From the NCBI RefSeq assembly GCF_900110425.1, contig NZ_FODS01000005.1:62001-126000 (forward strand): a DNA stretch of 64,000 nucleotides, read 5' to 3'. Positions 1 through 9,113 of this stretch are shown here, one piece after another (position 1 is the stretch's first letter; each line of letters begins with the position of its first letter). The stretch is from Salinihabitans flavidus (lineage in GTDB: Bacteria; Pseudomonadota; Alphaproteobacteria; Rhodobacterales; Rhodobacteraceae). The position numbers were made by a program, and so were the translations under genes. The notes below the pieces were generated by a model that ran no database searches, had not been told where the DNA came from, and saw only the letters and a program-made list of their open reading frames with translations.

Positions 1-1610
1 CCGATCAACCCGATCAGTGTCAGGTGCCCCTCAAGATCACCCTTCGCAAGGCTTGCCTGCTCGGCCGCCACGGTTCGGACGGCGACGGCGATGACCCGCT
101 GACCTTCGGCGGCAAGCTCTTCAAGCTTGTCGTCCCAGTCCCCGCGCTCAAGAGGGGCGGTGCCCCCACCGGATCCGCGCTGGTCGGCGCACATGTCCAT
201 CACCGCCTCGGGCGCGCCCTTCACATGTATGCAAGCTCCGCCCTCGGGGTCATGGTGCAGCACCGCCATGTAGCGGTGGGCCGCATCGAAGGGGATCGCG
301 TCCACCCGTGTCCAGCCCTCGAAAGGGGTCGCCCCGTCGCCGCTGATCTTGCCCGCCAGAGCGATCAGTGCGCCTTCCATCGGATCGCCTTCCACGCGCC
401 AGCCGTCTTCGGCCTCATGCAGCACGGCATCGTTGCAAAGCCCCGCCGCGCGGGCGAACTCCCACAGCACATCGTGCTGCGCCGGGTCCGCCTCCGCATC
501 GCGCCAGCGCACCACCCCCTCGGGTGCATATCCGGTCCCGTCCACCGAAAAGACATCGCCGGATGCCGCCAGAGTGGCCGCCATCATCTCGTTGCGGGTC
601 AGCGTGCCGGTCTTGTCGGTGCAGATGACAGAGACGGATCCAAGCGTTTCGATCGCGGGCAGGCGCCGCACGATGGCGTTGCGCCGCGCCATCGTCCGCA
701 CGCCCACCGCAAGCGTGATGGTCAGCACCGCCGGAAGCCCCTCGGGGATCGCCGCGACTGAAAGCCCGACAACCGCCATGAACAGTTCGGCGAAACTCAT
801 ATGCCCGACGAAAAAGCCATAGGTCAGCAGGCTTGCCGCCACCAGCAGGATGAACACGGTCAGCCAGCGGGCGAACAGGTCCATCTGATACACAAGCGGC
901 GTGGTCAGGACCTCCACCCGAGAGATCATGCCGCTGATCTGCCCGATCTCGGTCTCGCCTCCAGTCGCTGTCACCACCCCGCGCCCGGTCCCGGCCGCAA
1001 TCAGCGTGCCGCTGAACAGCATCGGGCTGCGGTCGCCAAGCGCCGCCCCGGCCTCGACCGGGGCGGTGCCCTTGTCCACCGGCACCGATTCTCCGGTCAG
1101 GATCGCCTCTTCCACCTTCAGCCCGCGCGCCTCGATCAGGCGCAGATCGGCGGGCACCCGGTCTCCGGCCTCCAACACGACGACATCGCCAGGCACCAGA
1201 TCGGTGGCCTCGATCTGCCTGCGCTGCCCGTCGCGCAGCACCGCGGAACGCGGGGCCAGCATGCCGCGGATCGCCTCCATCGCCTGTTCGGCGCGGCCCT
1301 CCTGAATGAACCCGATGACCGCGTTGACGAAGACCACCGCAAGGATCACGCCGGTATCGACCCAGTGCTGCAACACCGCCGTCACCATCGCGGCCCCGAT
1401 CAGCACGTAGATCAGCACATTGTGAAACTGCACCAGAAACCGCAGGAACGCACTGCGCCGCGCCGGTTCGGGAAGGCGGTTGGGTCCGTGCCGCTCAAGC
1501 CGCCGCGCGGCCTCTGCCGCACTGAGCCCGCGCTTTGTGCTCTCCAGGGTCCGAAGCGTCTCCTCGCCGGAAATCGCATGGAAGGGGGGATGCTGGCGGG
1601 TGGCGGTCAT
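1..1610 (-). CDS. P2-type cation-transporting ATPase (3' end outside window)
   Basis: An inner-membrane ATP-driven cation pump of the HAD/P-type superfamily, truncated by the window edge so that about the first 536 residues are present. The start ATG at 1610 begins MTATRQHPPF. An N-terminal cation-ATPase domain is followed by a first pair of membrane segments, then the actuator domain with TGES (LTGESVPVDKG). The next membrane pair ends in PEGLPAVLTITLA, the ion-site helix typical of P2 (calcium or sodium/potassium-like) pumps and not of the CPC heavy-metal pumps. The phosphorylation motif DKTGTLT follows, with Asp at about residue 332, then the start of the nucleotide-binding domain. The ion specificity cannot be decided from this part. 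It is divergent from the AI-2E-family gene. Confidence 0.93.
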   Translation of the reverse strand, partial: MTATRQHPPFHAISGEETLRTLESTKRGLSAAEAARRLERHGPNRLPEPARRSAFLRFLVQFHNVLIYVLIGAAMVTAVLQHWVDTGVILAVVFVNAVIGFIQEGRAEQAMEAIRGMLAPRSAVLRDGQRRQIEATDLVPGDVVVLEAGDRVPADLRLIEARGLKVEEAILTGESVPVDKGTAPVEAGAALGDRSPMLFSGTLIAAGTGRGVVTATGGETEIGQISGMISRVEVLTTPLVYQMDLFARWLTVFILLVAASLLTYGFFVGHMSFAELFMAVVGLSVAAIPEGLPAVLTITLAVGVRTMARRNAIVRRLPAIETLGSVSVICTDKTGTLTRNEMMAATLAASGDVFSVDGTGYAPEGVVRWRDAEADPAQHDVLWEFARAAGLCNDAVLHEAEDGWRVEGDPMEGALIALAGKISGDGATPFEGWTRVDAIPFDAAHRYMAVLHHDPEGGACIHVKGAPEAVMDMCADQRGSGGGTAPLERGDWDDKLEELAAEGQRVIAVAVRTVAAEQASLAKGDLEGHLTLIGLI

Positions 1611-1847
1611 TCTGCGGTCTTCTCTCGGGGGATATGGCGCGCAGCATGGCGCAGCCGTGAGGCGCTCGGAAGTGATATCCCAGAAATTGTGCGGGTCTGC
1701 CGGGTCTTTCAATGCCATGCTCACGAAAACAGCGCATGTGTGACCCGATTGCGCGTGAATCGCCTGCCCAACTATGGCAGTTTGATACCATCGAACGCGG
1801 CGGCAATGCTGCGTTTGGGGAACGGCCTGCCATGAAAGGGAAGCGGC

Positions 1848-1907
1848 ATGAGTGCCAGTGATGATTTTGCACGGGAAGTTCGGCAGATCGTCGGGCCGTG
1901 CGCATGA
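1848..1907 (+). CDS. Possible 19-residue leader ORF upstream of the AI-2E-family permease
   Basis: A short frame (MSASDDFAREVRQIVGPCA) is preceded by GGGAAGCGGC and ends in a TGA that overlaps the downstream permease ATG as ATGA. The permease start has no convincing Shine-Dalgarno of its own, so the short frame could couple translation. It could equally be chance. No conservation evidence is available. Confidence 0.2.
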   Translation: MSASDDFAREVRQIVGPCA

Positions 1908-2941
1908 CTATTCGCAGTATCACCTACTGGACCGCGCTCGTCAGCATGGCGGGCTGGCTTTTGTGGGTCGGCAAGCCGGTCCTGCTTCCGGTGATCGCGG
2001 CGCTGATCTCGGTCTATATCCTGTCCGCCGCCGCCGCCAGCATGGAACGTGTCCCGCTGGTGGGGCGCCTTCCGCCGTGGGTCCGGCGTTCGATCGTGCT
2101 TCTCGTGTTCGCGCTGGCTGTGATTTTGCTGTTCGTGCTCGTCATCGACAACGTCGCGCAGGTCACGGCCTCGCTGTCACGCTACGAGGCCAATCTGGAG
2201 GCGCTGGCCACCCGCGCTGCCAGCCTTCTTGGGGTCGAGGACGAACCCACATGGGCCAATCTGCGCCGCATGACGATCGACCGGATCGACATTCAGTCCT
2301 ACTTCGGCACCGTGGTGTTGTCTCTTCGGGGCTTTGGCACGACACTTTTTCTCATGGTGCTCTATGCCACCTTCTTCATGGCGGAGCGTGGTGTGTTCGC
2401 CCAGAAACTGATCATGGCGGCGGGTGGAGAGGACGCGGGCGAGCGGACGCTGTCCCTGCTGCGCCGGATCAACGAACGCATCGGCGGCTATCTCTTCGTC
2501 AAGACGGTGGTCAACGCGATCCTCGGCGTGATGTCCTATGCCATCATGCTGGTTCTGGGGATCGAGTTCGCCCTGTTCTGGGCGGTGCTGATCGGCTTTC
2601 TGAACTACATTCCCTATATCGGCTCGCTCATCGGGGTGATCTTTCCCGTGCTGCTCAGCCTCGCGCAGTTCGGCACCATCTGGATGGCCAGCGTGGTGCT
2701 GGTGACGCTGACCGCGGCCCAGCTCATCGTCGCCGGCTTCATAGAGCCGCGCATGATGGGGCGCGCCTTCAACCTCAGCCCCTTTGTTGTCCTGCTGGCT
2801 CTGGCGTTCTGGAGCACGCTCTGGGGGCTTCCCGGCGCGGTGCTCGCGGTGCCTATGACGGCCAGCCTCGTGCTGGTGCTGGCAGAGATCGGTCCGACCC
2901 GCCCGATCGCGGTGATGCTGTCCGCAAGTGGCCGGATCTGA
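1904..2941 (+). CDS. AI-2E family transporter (PerM/YdiK-like permease)
   Basis: A polytopic inner-membrane protein of 345 residues from ATG 1904; a GTG two codons earlier at 1898 is an alternative. It shows the family pattern: two N-terminal hydrophobic helices (WLLWVGKPVLLPVIAALISV), a further helix, and a soluble stretch (SRYEANLEALATRAASLLG). A C-terminal cluster of helices follows, with the family-typical LNYIPYIGSLIG and an EPRMMGRAFNLSP loop. The family name comes from E. coli TqsA, but most members have other or unknown substrates, including sodium/proton exchange in some. The gene converges on phaG with only 14 bases between stops, so the neighbouring antiporter operon is suggestive context but not a shared transcript. 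Confidence 0.85.
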   Translation: MTIRSITYWTALVSMAGWLLWVGKPVLLPVIAALISVYILSAAAASMERVPLVGRLPPWVRRSIVLLVFALAVILLFVLVIDNVAQVTASLSRYEANLEALATRAASLLGVEDEPTWANLRRMTIDRIDIQSYFGTVVLSLRGFGTTLFLMVLYATFFMAERGVFAQKLIMAAGGEDAGERTLSLLRRINERIGGYLFVKTVVNAILGVMSYAIMLVLGIEFALFWAVLIGFLNYIPYIGSLIGVIFPVLLSLAQFGTIWMASVVLVTLTAAQLIVAGFIEPRMMGRAFNLSPFVVLLALAFWSTLWGLPGAVLAVPMTASLVLVLAEIGPTRPIAVMLSASGRI

Positions 2942-2955
2942 CCGCTGTCAGGGGG

Positions 2956-3324
2956 CTATTCCGCGTCCGGGCGGGTCGGCGGATCGTCATAGACCGCCCA
3001 GCCATACTCCCCCCCCGTTTCGGGAAGGTCGCGCGCGCGCAAATGCACCGCGATGAAGGTCTTGGCGATGAAATTGGCGGTGATCGGCGCGGTGAGCAGC
3101 AGAAACAGCGTGATCAGCAGTTCATGGAACGAAAAGCTGCCCTTGATCAGCAGAAAATAAAGCATGGAGGCAATCAGCACCCCCCCGACGCCGAGCGTGG
3201 TCGCCTTGGTGGGCGCATGAACCCGCTGCATCGTGTCGCGCAGCTTGATCAGCCCGAACGAACCGACAAGCCCGAAAACCCCGCTCACGACAAGGAAGAA
3301 GGTAATGAGGATATCCGCGATCAT
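2956..3324 (-). CDS. phaG: Monovalent cation/H+ antiporter subunit G
   Basis: A small membrane subunit of 122 residues of the Pha/Mrp (Mnh) multisubunit antiporter, last gene of the operon. Three hydrophobic segments are visible (ITFFLVVSGVFGLVGSFGLI, TTLGVGGVLIASMLYFLLI, LLITLFLLLTAPITANFIA). The conserved RDTMQRVHAPTKATTLG loop marks the PhaG/MnhG family. A Shine-Dalgarno GGGAG lies just upstream of the ATG at 3324, 15 bases after the phaF stop. The C-terminal tail is acidic and probably cytoplasmic. Confidence 0.95.
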   Translation of the reverse strand: MIADILITFFLVVSGVFGLVGSFGLIKLRDTMQRVHAPTKATTLGVGGVLIASMLYFLLIKGSFSFHELLITLFLLLTAPITANFIAKTFIAVHLRARDLPETGGEYGWAVYDDPPTRPDAE

Positions 3325-3339
3325 CTCCGTAAATCTCCC

Positions 3340-3609
3340 TTATTCAATGATGTCGCCGCGCAGCACGAACCGCGCATAGGCCACGGTCGAGACGAACCCG
3401 ACCATCGCCACCAGCATCGACGCCTCATAATAAACCGCCGTCCCGCGCCATATCCCGTATAGGATCAGAAGCGCGATGACGTTGATCACCATGGTATCGA
3501 GCGCGAGGATACGGTCGGCCGCGTCGGGGCCCGTCGCAATGCGCCACAGGTTGAACAACAGGCCAAGCCCGTAGCAGGCGAAGGCAAAGACAAGCGCGCC
3601 GGTGATCAT
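3340..3609 (-). CDS. phaF: Monovalent cation/H+ antiporter subunit F
   Basis: An 89-residue membrane subunit of the Pha/Mrp complex. Three hydrophobic helices surround the signature GPDAADRILALDTMVIN, typical of PhaF/MnhF. The start ATG overlaps the end of phaE by four bases (ATGA), which indicates translational coupling. The protein ends in RFVLRGDIIE. Confidence 0.95.
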   Translation of the reverse strand: MITGALVFAFACYGLGLLFNLWRIATGPDAADRILALDTMVINVIALLILYGIWRGTAVYYEASMLVAMVGFVSTVAYARFVLRGDIIE

Positions 3610-4097
3610 TGGAAAACCTCCATCAATCGGCGCTCATAGCGCGCCTTGATCTGGTCGCGGACCGCCTCGGGATCGTCGGTGTGCAGGCAATGCACCAGCA
3701 GGTTGGACCCGTCGGCCGACAGCGTGACCGACACCGTGCCCGGCGTCATGGTGATGGTGCCGGCCAGAACCGTGATCGCCTCCGCCGATGTCAGGTCGAG
3801 CGGTATCGTGACCCACTTCGAATGGATTGCGTCATTGCGCTTGAACAGGATGATCATGGCCACCTGAACATTCGCCACAACGATATCCCAGAGCACGACA
3901 AGTATGTATTCGGCCGCCATCAGCGGGTTGCGCAGTGTCGGGCGGTCGGGCCAGTAGGGCGCGGTGACAAGCGGCACGATCATCCCCAGCGCCCCGCCCA
4001 GGATCAGGTTGCCGAGCGTGATCTTGTTGACCAGCGCCAGCCACACGAAGGTGAGCGTGATGCTCAGGACCGGGTGGGGCAGAACACGTTTGAGCAT
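3606..4097 (-). CDS. phaE: Monovalent cation/H+ antiporter subunit E
   Basis: A 163-residue subunit with N-terminal membrane helices (PVLSITLTFVWLALVNKITLG and the following GGALGMIVPLV). The conserved soluble domain contains ITVLAGTITMTPGTVSV and LLVHCLHTDD, both diagnostic for PhaE/MnhE. It lies three bases after phaD and overlaps phaF. It is thought to assemble with F and G in the small-subunit module of the antiporter. Confidence 0.95.
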   Translation of the reverse strand: MLKRVLPHPVLSITLTFVWLALVNKITLGNLILGGALGMIVPLVTAPYWPDRPTLRNPLMAAEYILVVLWDIVVANVQVAMIILFKRNDAIHSKWVTIPLDLTSAEAITVLAGTITMTPGTVSVTLSADGSNLLVHCLHTDDPEAVRDQIKARYERRLMEVFQ

Positions 4098-4100
4098 TCC

Positions 4101-5630
4101 CTAACCCTCCGCCTGCGGAAACAGGACGGCGCCGATATATCCGCCCCGGTCGAAAAGCTGCGTGGCCGTGCCCTCCAGGTATCCCGCGACCGGGCCGGCC
4201 AGCGCCGCAAGAAGCGCCAGAACCGCAATCGCCACCATCGTGGGGGCCACTTCCACCGGGCGCGCGGCCGCTGGCACCGCGCCGTCGGCCGGCACGGGCT
4301 CCGGGGGCAGGGCGGTCGACTTCCAGAACAACGTGCTGCCCGCGCGCGCAAACCCCACGATTGTCAGCAAAGAGCCGAGAAGAACAGCCACCCACGCAAG
4401 CGCCATCTGCGGAGAGGCGCGCAGCGCATCGAGCACCAGCAGCTTGCCCAGAAACCCGCTCAGCGGCGGCATCCCGGCCATGCCGATGGCCCCGGCAAAG
4501 AACAGCGATGCGAAAAGACCATTCTGCACAGAGGCCGGCATCGCGCTCAGCCCGTCCGCGCCGCGCCGTGTCACGATCAGATCGGCGATCAGGAAAAGCG
4601 CCGCCGCCGCGAAGGTGGAATGGACCAGATAATAAAGCGCCGCGCCCGTCGCCTCGGGCGTGAACACCGATACCGCGATCATCAGCGTGCCCATGGAGCC
4701 GACGACCGAAAACGCGATCAGAGGCATCAGCCGCCGCGCGCCCATCACGCCGAAGGCGCCCACCGCGATCGTCAGCACCGCCGCCGGAAACAGCCATGTG
4801 CCGGCAAGCCCGTCCGTCGCCTCGATGCCGGGGCCGAAAATCACCGTGTGAATGCGCAGGATGGCATAGGCGCCCACCTTGGTCATGATCGCGAAAAGCG
4901 CGGCGACCGGCGCGGGCGCGTTCGCATAGGTGCCCGGCAGCCAGAACTGCACCGGAAAGAGCGCAGCCTTGACCGCGAAGACGATCATCAGAAGCATCGC
5001 CGCCACCCGGATCAGCGCCGCCTCATCGGTCGGAATCTCCTGCACCCGAAGCGCGAGATCGGCGATATTAAGCGTTCCCGTCACTCCGTAAAGCGTGCTG
5101 AGCGCGAAGAGGAACAGGGTCGATCCGGCCAGATTGATGATCACGTATTGCAGTCCCGCGCGCATCCGCTGCGGCCCGCCGCTGTGAATCATCAGCCCGT
5201 AGGACGCGATCAGGAGGATCTCGAAAAAGACGAAGAGGTTGAAGATGTCCCCGGTCAGGAAGGCGCCGAAGATCCCCATGAGCTGAAACTGGAACAGCGC
5301 GTGAAAATGACGCCCCCGCGCGTCCCACCCGCTCGCGACCGCATGAAGCAGCACGATCAGCGCCAGCACCGCAGTGATCAGCACCATCAGCGCCGAAAGC
5401 CGGTCCAGCACCAGCACGATCCCGAAGGGCGCGGGCCAGTCGCCAAGCCGGTAGACATGCGTCTCCCCCCCGGCGGCGAGCATCGTCAACCCCACCGCGA
5501 TCGCCACAAGCGCCACCGCCCCCGCGACAGAGGCCGCGCGCGCCAGCGTTATGTCGTGGCGCATCACGAAACCGAGGATCGGGGCGAGAAGCGCGGGAAG
5601 AATGACCGGCGCGATGATCCAGTGATTCAT
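4101..5630 (-). CDS. phaD: Monovalent cation/H+ antiporter subunit D (NuoN/NuoM-like)
   Basis: A 509-residue polytopic subunit related to the proton-pumping subunits of complex I. The proton_antipo_M core is visible: FFEILLIASYGLMIHSG, a Lys-bearing segment MLLMIVFAVKAALFPVQFWLP, and HSTFAAAALFLIADLIV. About 14 membrane helices are expected. The ATG overlaps the phaC stop by four bases. The gene separates the A/C and E/F/G subunits in the usual order. Confidence 0.95.
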   Translation of the reverse strand: MNHWIIAPVILPALLAPILGFVMRHDITLARAASVAGAVALVAIAVGLTMLAAGGETHVYRLGDWPAPFGIVLVLDRLSALMVLITAVLALIVLLHAVASGWDARGRHFHALFQFQLMGIFGAFLTGDIFNLFVFFEILLIASYGLMIHSGGPQRMRAGLQYVIINLAGSTLFLFALSTLYGVTGTLNIADLALRVQEIPTDEAALIRVAAMLLMIVFAVKAALFPVQFWLPGTYANAPAPVAALFAIMTKVGAYAILRIHTVIFGPGIEATDGLAGTWLFPAAVLTIAVGAFGVMGARRLMPLIAFSVVGSMGTLMIAVSVFTPEATGAALYYLVHSTFAAAALFLIADLIVTRRGADGLSAMPASVQNGLFASLFFAGAIGMAGMPPLSGFLGKLLVLDALRASPQMALAWVAVLLGSLLTIVGFARAGSTLFWKSTALPPEPVPADGAVPAAARPVEVAPTMVAIAVLALLAALAGPVAGYLEGTATQLFDRGGYIGAVLFPQAEG

Positions 5631-5989
5631 TGGCCGTCATCCTTTCCGGTGTCGCCGTCCAGCCCGCCCGGCATGTCCACCCGGTCATCTTCGCAGTCGA
5701 TGTAAGAGCCGAGCGCGACCATCACCAGAACCGCCGTCATCCCGAAGGAAATCACGATCGCCGTCAGAACGAGCGCCTGCGGCAGCGGATCGGTATAGCT
5801 CGCCTCGCCGTATTTGTTCAGGATCGGGGGCATGTCGATGGCCAGACGCCCCGACGAGAACAGAAAGACGTTCACCGCGTAGGACAAGAGCGCGAGCCCG
5901 AGAATGACCGGGAACGCCCGCAGTCGCAGCATCAGATAGATCCCCCCCGCGGTCAGCACCCCGACGGAGCTGGCGACAACGATTTCCAT
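5627..5989 (-). CDS. phaC: Monovalent cation/H+ antiporter subunit C (NuoK-like)
   Basis: A 120-residue membrane subunit homologous to NuoK, with three predicted helices (VGVLTAGGIYLMLRLRAF, VILGLALLSYAVNVFLFSSG, LPQALVLTAIVISFGMTAV). The PLPQALVLTAIVI motif is family-typical. The C-terminus is acidic. The start shares its last base with the phaAB stop and the end overlaps phaD, so the whole operon is tightly coupled. Confidence 0.95.
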   Translation of the reverse strand: MEIVVASSVGVLTAGGIYLMLRLRAFPVILGLALLSYAVNVFLFSSGRLAIDMPPILNKYGEASYTDPLPQALVLTAIVISFGMTAVLVMVALGSYIDCEDDRVDMPGGLDGDTGKDDGQ

Positions 5990-8862
5990 CAGCGGTCCCC
6001 CCCTTCTGCGGTTTCGACCCGTTTGGAGGGGTCATAATCCATCGGCTCGATATTGACCGATTCACCAGCATGACGCGCCAGCCGCGACAGGCTGAACAGC
6101 ATCAGCATCACCGCCCCCAGCACCGTCAGGAACACACCGAGATCGAACGCCATGGCAGAGGCCAGCTCGAACTCCTCGATGGGCGGCAGGTGGATATAGC
6201 CAAAGGCGCTGGTCAGGAACGGCGCCCCCGCCAGCCAGGCCGCCGCCCCGGTCAGCCCGGCGATCACCACGCCCCAGCCGATCATCGCATGATATTCGAT
6301 CCGCTTGCGCGCCTGCGTCCAGGCAAAGCCCGACGCCATGTATTGCATCAACAGCGCGATGGAGATCACAAGCCCCGCGACAAAGCCGCCGCCCGGCTGA
6401 TTGTGGCCGCGCAGGAAGATGTAGACCCCGACCATGACAGCGATCGGCATCATCACGCGCGTCGCCACCACCATCATGAGCGGGTGCCGGTCGCGCGAAA
6501 TATTCCGCGACAGATCCGCATTGCGCAGCCGCCGCGCCGCCGGGCCGGTCAGCAGCGTCTCGACCAGCGCGAAGATGATCAGCCCCGCGATCCCCAGCAC
6601 GATGATCTCGCCATAGGTGTCATAACCCCGGAAATCGACAAGGATCACGTTGACCACGTTGGTGCCGCCGCCGCCCTCATAGGAATTGGCGAGGTGATAG
6701 TCGGAGATCGACGACGTGTCGCGCAGCATGAACGCATAGGCCAGACCGGCGACGGCCCCCCCCGCCGCCACCGCGATCGCCGCATCACGCAGCCGCAGGC
6801 CCGCGCCGCTTTCGCGCGGGGTGGTCTTGGGCAGGAAATGCAGCGCCAGCAGAAGCAGCATGATCGTCACCGTCTCCACCGAGATCTGCGTGAGAGCGAG
6901 ATCCGGCGCTGAGAGATAGACGAATCCGGCCGAGATCATCAGCCCGATGACCCCGATCAGCACCAGCGCGCGGAACCGGCTTCGGTGCATGGTCACGACC
7001 GAAATCGTCGCCACGATCAGCAGCACCCAGCCCACCGCCACCACCGGCGGCACGGGCAGCGGCGCGCGCGTGGGCGCCGACAGGCCGCTGCCGCGCCACG
7101 CCACATACCCAAGCGCCACGGTCGCCACGGTGAGGATCGCCAGATACCGGCTCACCGCGCCGTTATGCGCGCTTTCGGTGATGCGCCGCGAGAGCGCCGC
7201 AACCCATGACACCAGCGCGTCGAAGATCACCTTCGCCTCCGGGCGCGGGACGGCCAGCCAGATCCGGTCCAGCACCCGGTGCAGCGCCAGAAGCAAAAGA
7301 CCGCCGGCCACCGCGATCCCCGACATGTAAAGCGCCGGCGTCACCCCGTGCCAGATCTTCAGCGAGTAGTAAGGCATCTCGCCCCCGCCGATCACCGCGC
7401 CGCCCGCGACCGCCACCAGCGGGCCGACCACGGCGGCCGGCAGAACGCCGATCACCACCACCATCGCCACCAGCAGAGCGGGCGCCGCCCACATGCCGAA
7501 CGGCGGATCATGCGGCTTGGCGGGATAGTCGTCGCGCACCGGGCCAAGAAAGACATGCGCGATGAAGCGCAGCGAATAGGCCACTGACAAAAGCGCGCCG
7601 AGCGTCGCCAGAACCGGCACCGCCCAGACGCTGCCCGCCCAGACTGTATGCGCCGCCTCCTCCAGCATCATCTCCTTGGACAGGAACCCGTTGAACAGCG
7701 GAATCCCCGCCATCGACAGCGCCCCCACCGTCCCGATGACGAATGTCACCGGCATCAGATGCCGCAGCCCGCCCAGCCGCTTGATGTCGCGCGTATGGGT
7801 CTCGTGGTCGATGATCCCGGCGGTCATGAAGAGCGCGGCCTTGAACGTCAGGTGATTGATGATGTGAAACACCGCTACCACGGCGGCCAGCTTCGTGCCC
7901 ATCCCCAGCAGCATAGTCAGAAGGCCAAGATGGCTCACCGTGGAAAACGCCAGCAGCGCCTTGAGGTCATCCTTGAACAGCGCGATCAACGCCCCCAGAA
8001 CCATGGTGATGAGCCCCGTGGTCGTCACGATGTAGAACCACGCCTCCGTTCCCGCCAGCGCCGGCCACATCCGCGCCATCAGGAACACGCCGGCCTTTAC
8101 CATCGTGGCCGAATGCAGATAGGCCGACACCGGCGTCGGCGCGGCCATCGCGTGCGGAAGCCAGAAATGGAACGGGAACTGCGCCGATTTGGTGAATGCG
8201 CCGAGCAGGATCAGGATCAGCGCGGGCAAATACCATTCCGACGCGCGGATCGCCTCCCCCTGCGTCAGGATGTCCGTGAGGTTGTAGCTGCCCACGATAT
8301 GGCCGAGGATCAGCATCCCCCCGATCATCGCCAGCCCGCCGCCGCCCGTCACGGCCAGCGCCATGCGCGCGCCCTGCCGCCCCTCGGGCAGATGCTTCCA
8401 GTATCCGATCAGAAGAAAGGAGGACAGCGAGGTCAGTTCCCAGAAAATGAGCAATAGAAGGATGTTGTCGGAAAGAACGATACCCAGCATCGCGCCCTGA
8501 AACAGCAGCAGATAGGTGTAGAACTGCCCCATCGGATCCTCGCCCGACAGGTAGAACCGCGCGTAAAGCGTGATCAGCAGGCCGACGCCAAGGATCATCC
8601 CGGCGAAGAGCAGCCCCAGACCGTCAAGAAAGAATGCCGCCGAAAGACCAAGCTGCGGCAGCCACGCGATCTCGGCCTGAAGCACCTCGCCCCGCATCAC
8701 CGACGGCGCCAGCACGATCAGCATCGTGAGTGCAAGGATTGTCGGAATGGCCGTGAAGGTGGCGCAGGCCGTGCGCCCCGCGCGGATCATCAGACCGGGC
8801 ACCAGCGCCCCGAGAAAGGGCAGGATCGCTATGATGGGAAGAAGGCTGGCGCCATCGCTCAT
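5989..8862 (-). CDS. phaAB: Monovalent cation/H+ antiporter fused subunit A/B
   Basis: First gene of the pha operon, 957 residues from ATG 8862 (MSDGASLLPI). The open frame continues upstream to 8952, but that extension is hydrophilic and unlike the family. The N-terminal two thirds is the NuoL/MrpA-type antiporter domain: ELTSLSSFLLIGYW, SAQFPFHFWLPHAMAAPTPVSAYLHS, ALLAFSTVSHLG and FKAALFMTAGIIDHETHTRD. The C-terminal part carries the MrpA C-terminal region and a MrpB-like domain (PIAVMVGVYIFLRGHNQPGGGFVAGL). The A-B fusion is typical of group 2 Pha systems in alphaproteobacteria, where they support pH adaptation and cation resistance. Confidence 0.95.
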   Translation of the reverse strand: MSDGASLLPIIAILPFLGALVPGLMIRAGRTACATFTAIPTILALTMLIVLAPSVMRGEVLQAEIAWLPQLGLSAAFFLDGLGLLFAGMILGVGLLITLYARFYLSGEDPMGQFYTYLLLFQGAMLGIVLSDNILLLLIFWELTSLSSFLLIGYWKHLPEGRQGARMALAVTGGGGLAMIGGMLILGHIVGSYNLTDILTQGEAIRASEWYLPALILILLGAFTKSAQFPFHFWLPHAMAAPTPVSAYLHSATMVKAGVFLMARMWPALAGTEAWFYIVTTTGLITMVLGALIALFKDDLKALLAFSTVSHLGLLTMLLGMGTKLAAVVAVFHIINHLTFKAALFMTAGIIDHETHTRDIKRLGGLRHLMPVTFVIGTVGALSMAGIPLFNGFLSKEMMLEEAAHTVWAGSVWAVPVLATLGALLSVAYSLRFIAHVFLGPVRDDYPAKPHDPPFGMWAAPALLVAMVVVIGVLPAAVVGPLVAVAGGAVIGGGEMPYYSLKIWHGVTPALYMSGIAVAGGLLLLALHRVLDRIWLAVPRPEAKVIFDALVSWVAALSRRITESAHNGAVSRYLAILTVATVALGYVAWRGSGLSAPTRAPLPVPPVVAVGWVLLIVATISVVTMHRSRFRALVLIGVIGLMISAGFVYLSAPDLALTQISVETVTIMLLLLALHFLPKTTPRESGAGLRLRDAAIAVAAGGAVAGLAYAFMLRDTSSISDYHLANSYEGGGGTNVVNVILVDFRGYDTYGEIIVLGIAGLIIFALVETLLTGPAARRLRNADLSRNISRDRHPLMMVVATRVMMPIAVMVGVYIFLRGHNQPGGGFVAGLVISIALLMQYMASGFAWTQARKRIEYHAMIGWGVVIAGLTGAAAWLAGAPFLTSAFGYIHLPPIEEFELASAMAFDLGVFLTVLGAVMLMLFSLSRLARHAGESVNIEPMDYDPSKRVETAEGGDR

Positions 8863-8940
8863 GATCCGGTCCGATCCGTTCTGGTTTCGATTCGCTTTAT
8901 CTTTTTGCCACGAGGGTTTGATCAAGTGCAAACCGGTCGT

Positions 8941-9008
8941 CCCCCGGCGCACCCGAAGACGCGGGTGTCACATATCCCGAAACTCCGGCGGGACAAACAG
9001 CAATCTGA
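8941..9008 (+). repeat. 68-bp direct repeat, copy 1
   Basis: This segment aligns without gaps to 10715-10782. The last 30 bases (8979-9008, starting GAAACTCCGGCGGGACAAAC) are identical; the first 38 are clearly similar but diverged. Both copies have the same orientation and bracket the GlxA-type regulator and the DUF4242-like gene. It lies in the 250-base gap between phaAB and the regulator, where I see no gene. Confidence 0.8.
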
Positions 9009-9113
9009 CGCGCAGGGCCGCTCGCCAGTCAACTGCCCTGTGCGACGTATGATGAGGAAGGCACCAGCCCTTCTGGGCATTCAGCTTTCATTCCGGGGAT
9101 TGGCTCACCGGTT

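Noticed and set aside
1781-1795. FNR/CRP-like box TTTGATACCATCGAA in the divergent gap before the AI-2E-family gene
   Set aside because: The spacing between half-sites is three and the right half deviates, so it does not fit TTGAT-N4-ATCAA. It is kept only as a weak inverted repeat.
3609-5705. A 698-codon plus-strand open frame opposite the pha genes
   Set aside because: The pha subunits on the other strand are clear membrane proteins with overlapping starts. The opposite frame is Arg/His/Gln-rich and has no ribosome-binding site.
8863-8952. Upstream in-frame extension of phaAB
   Set aside because: The added 30 residues are hydrophilic and basic before what should be the first membrane helix. 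ATG 8862 fits the family.
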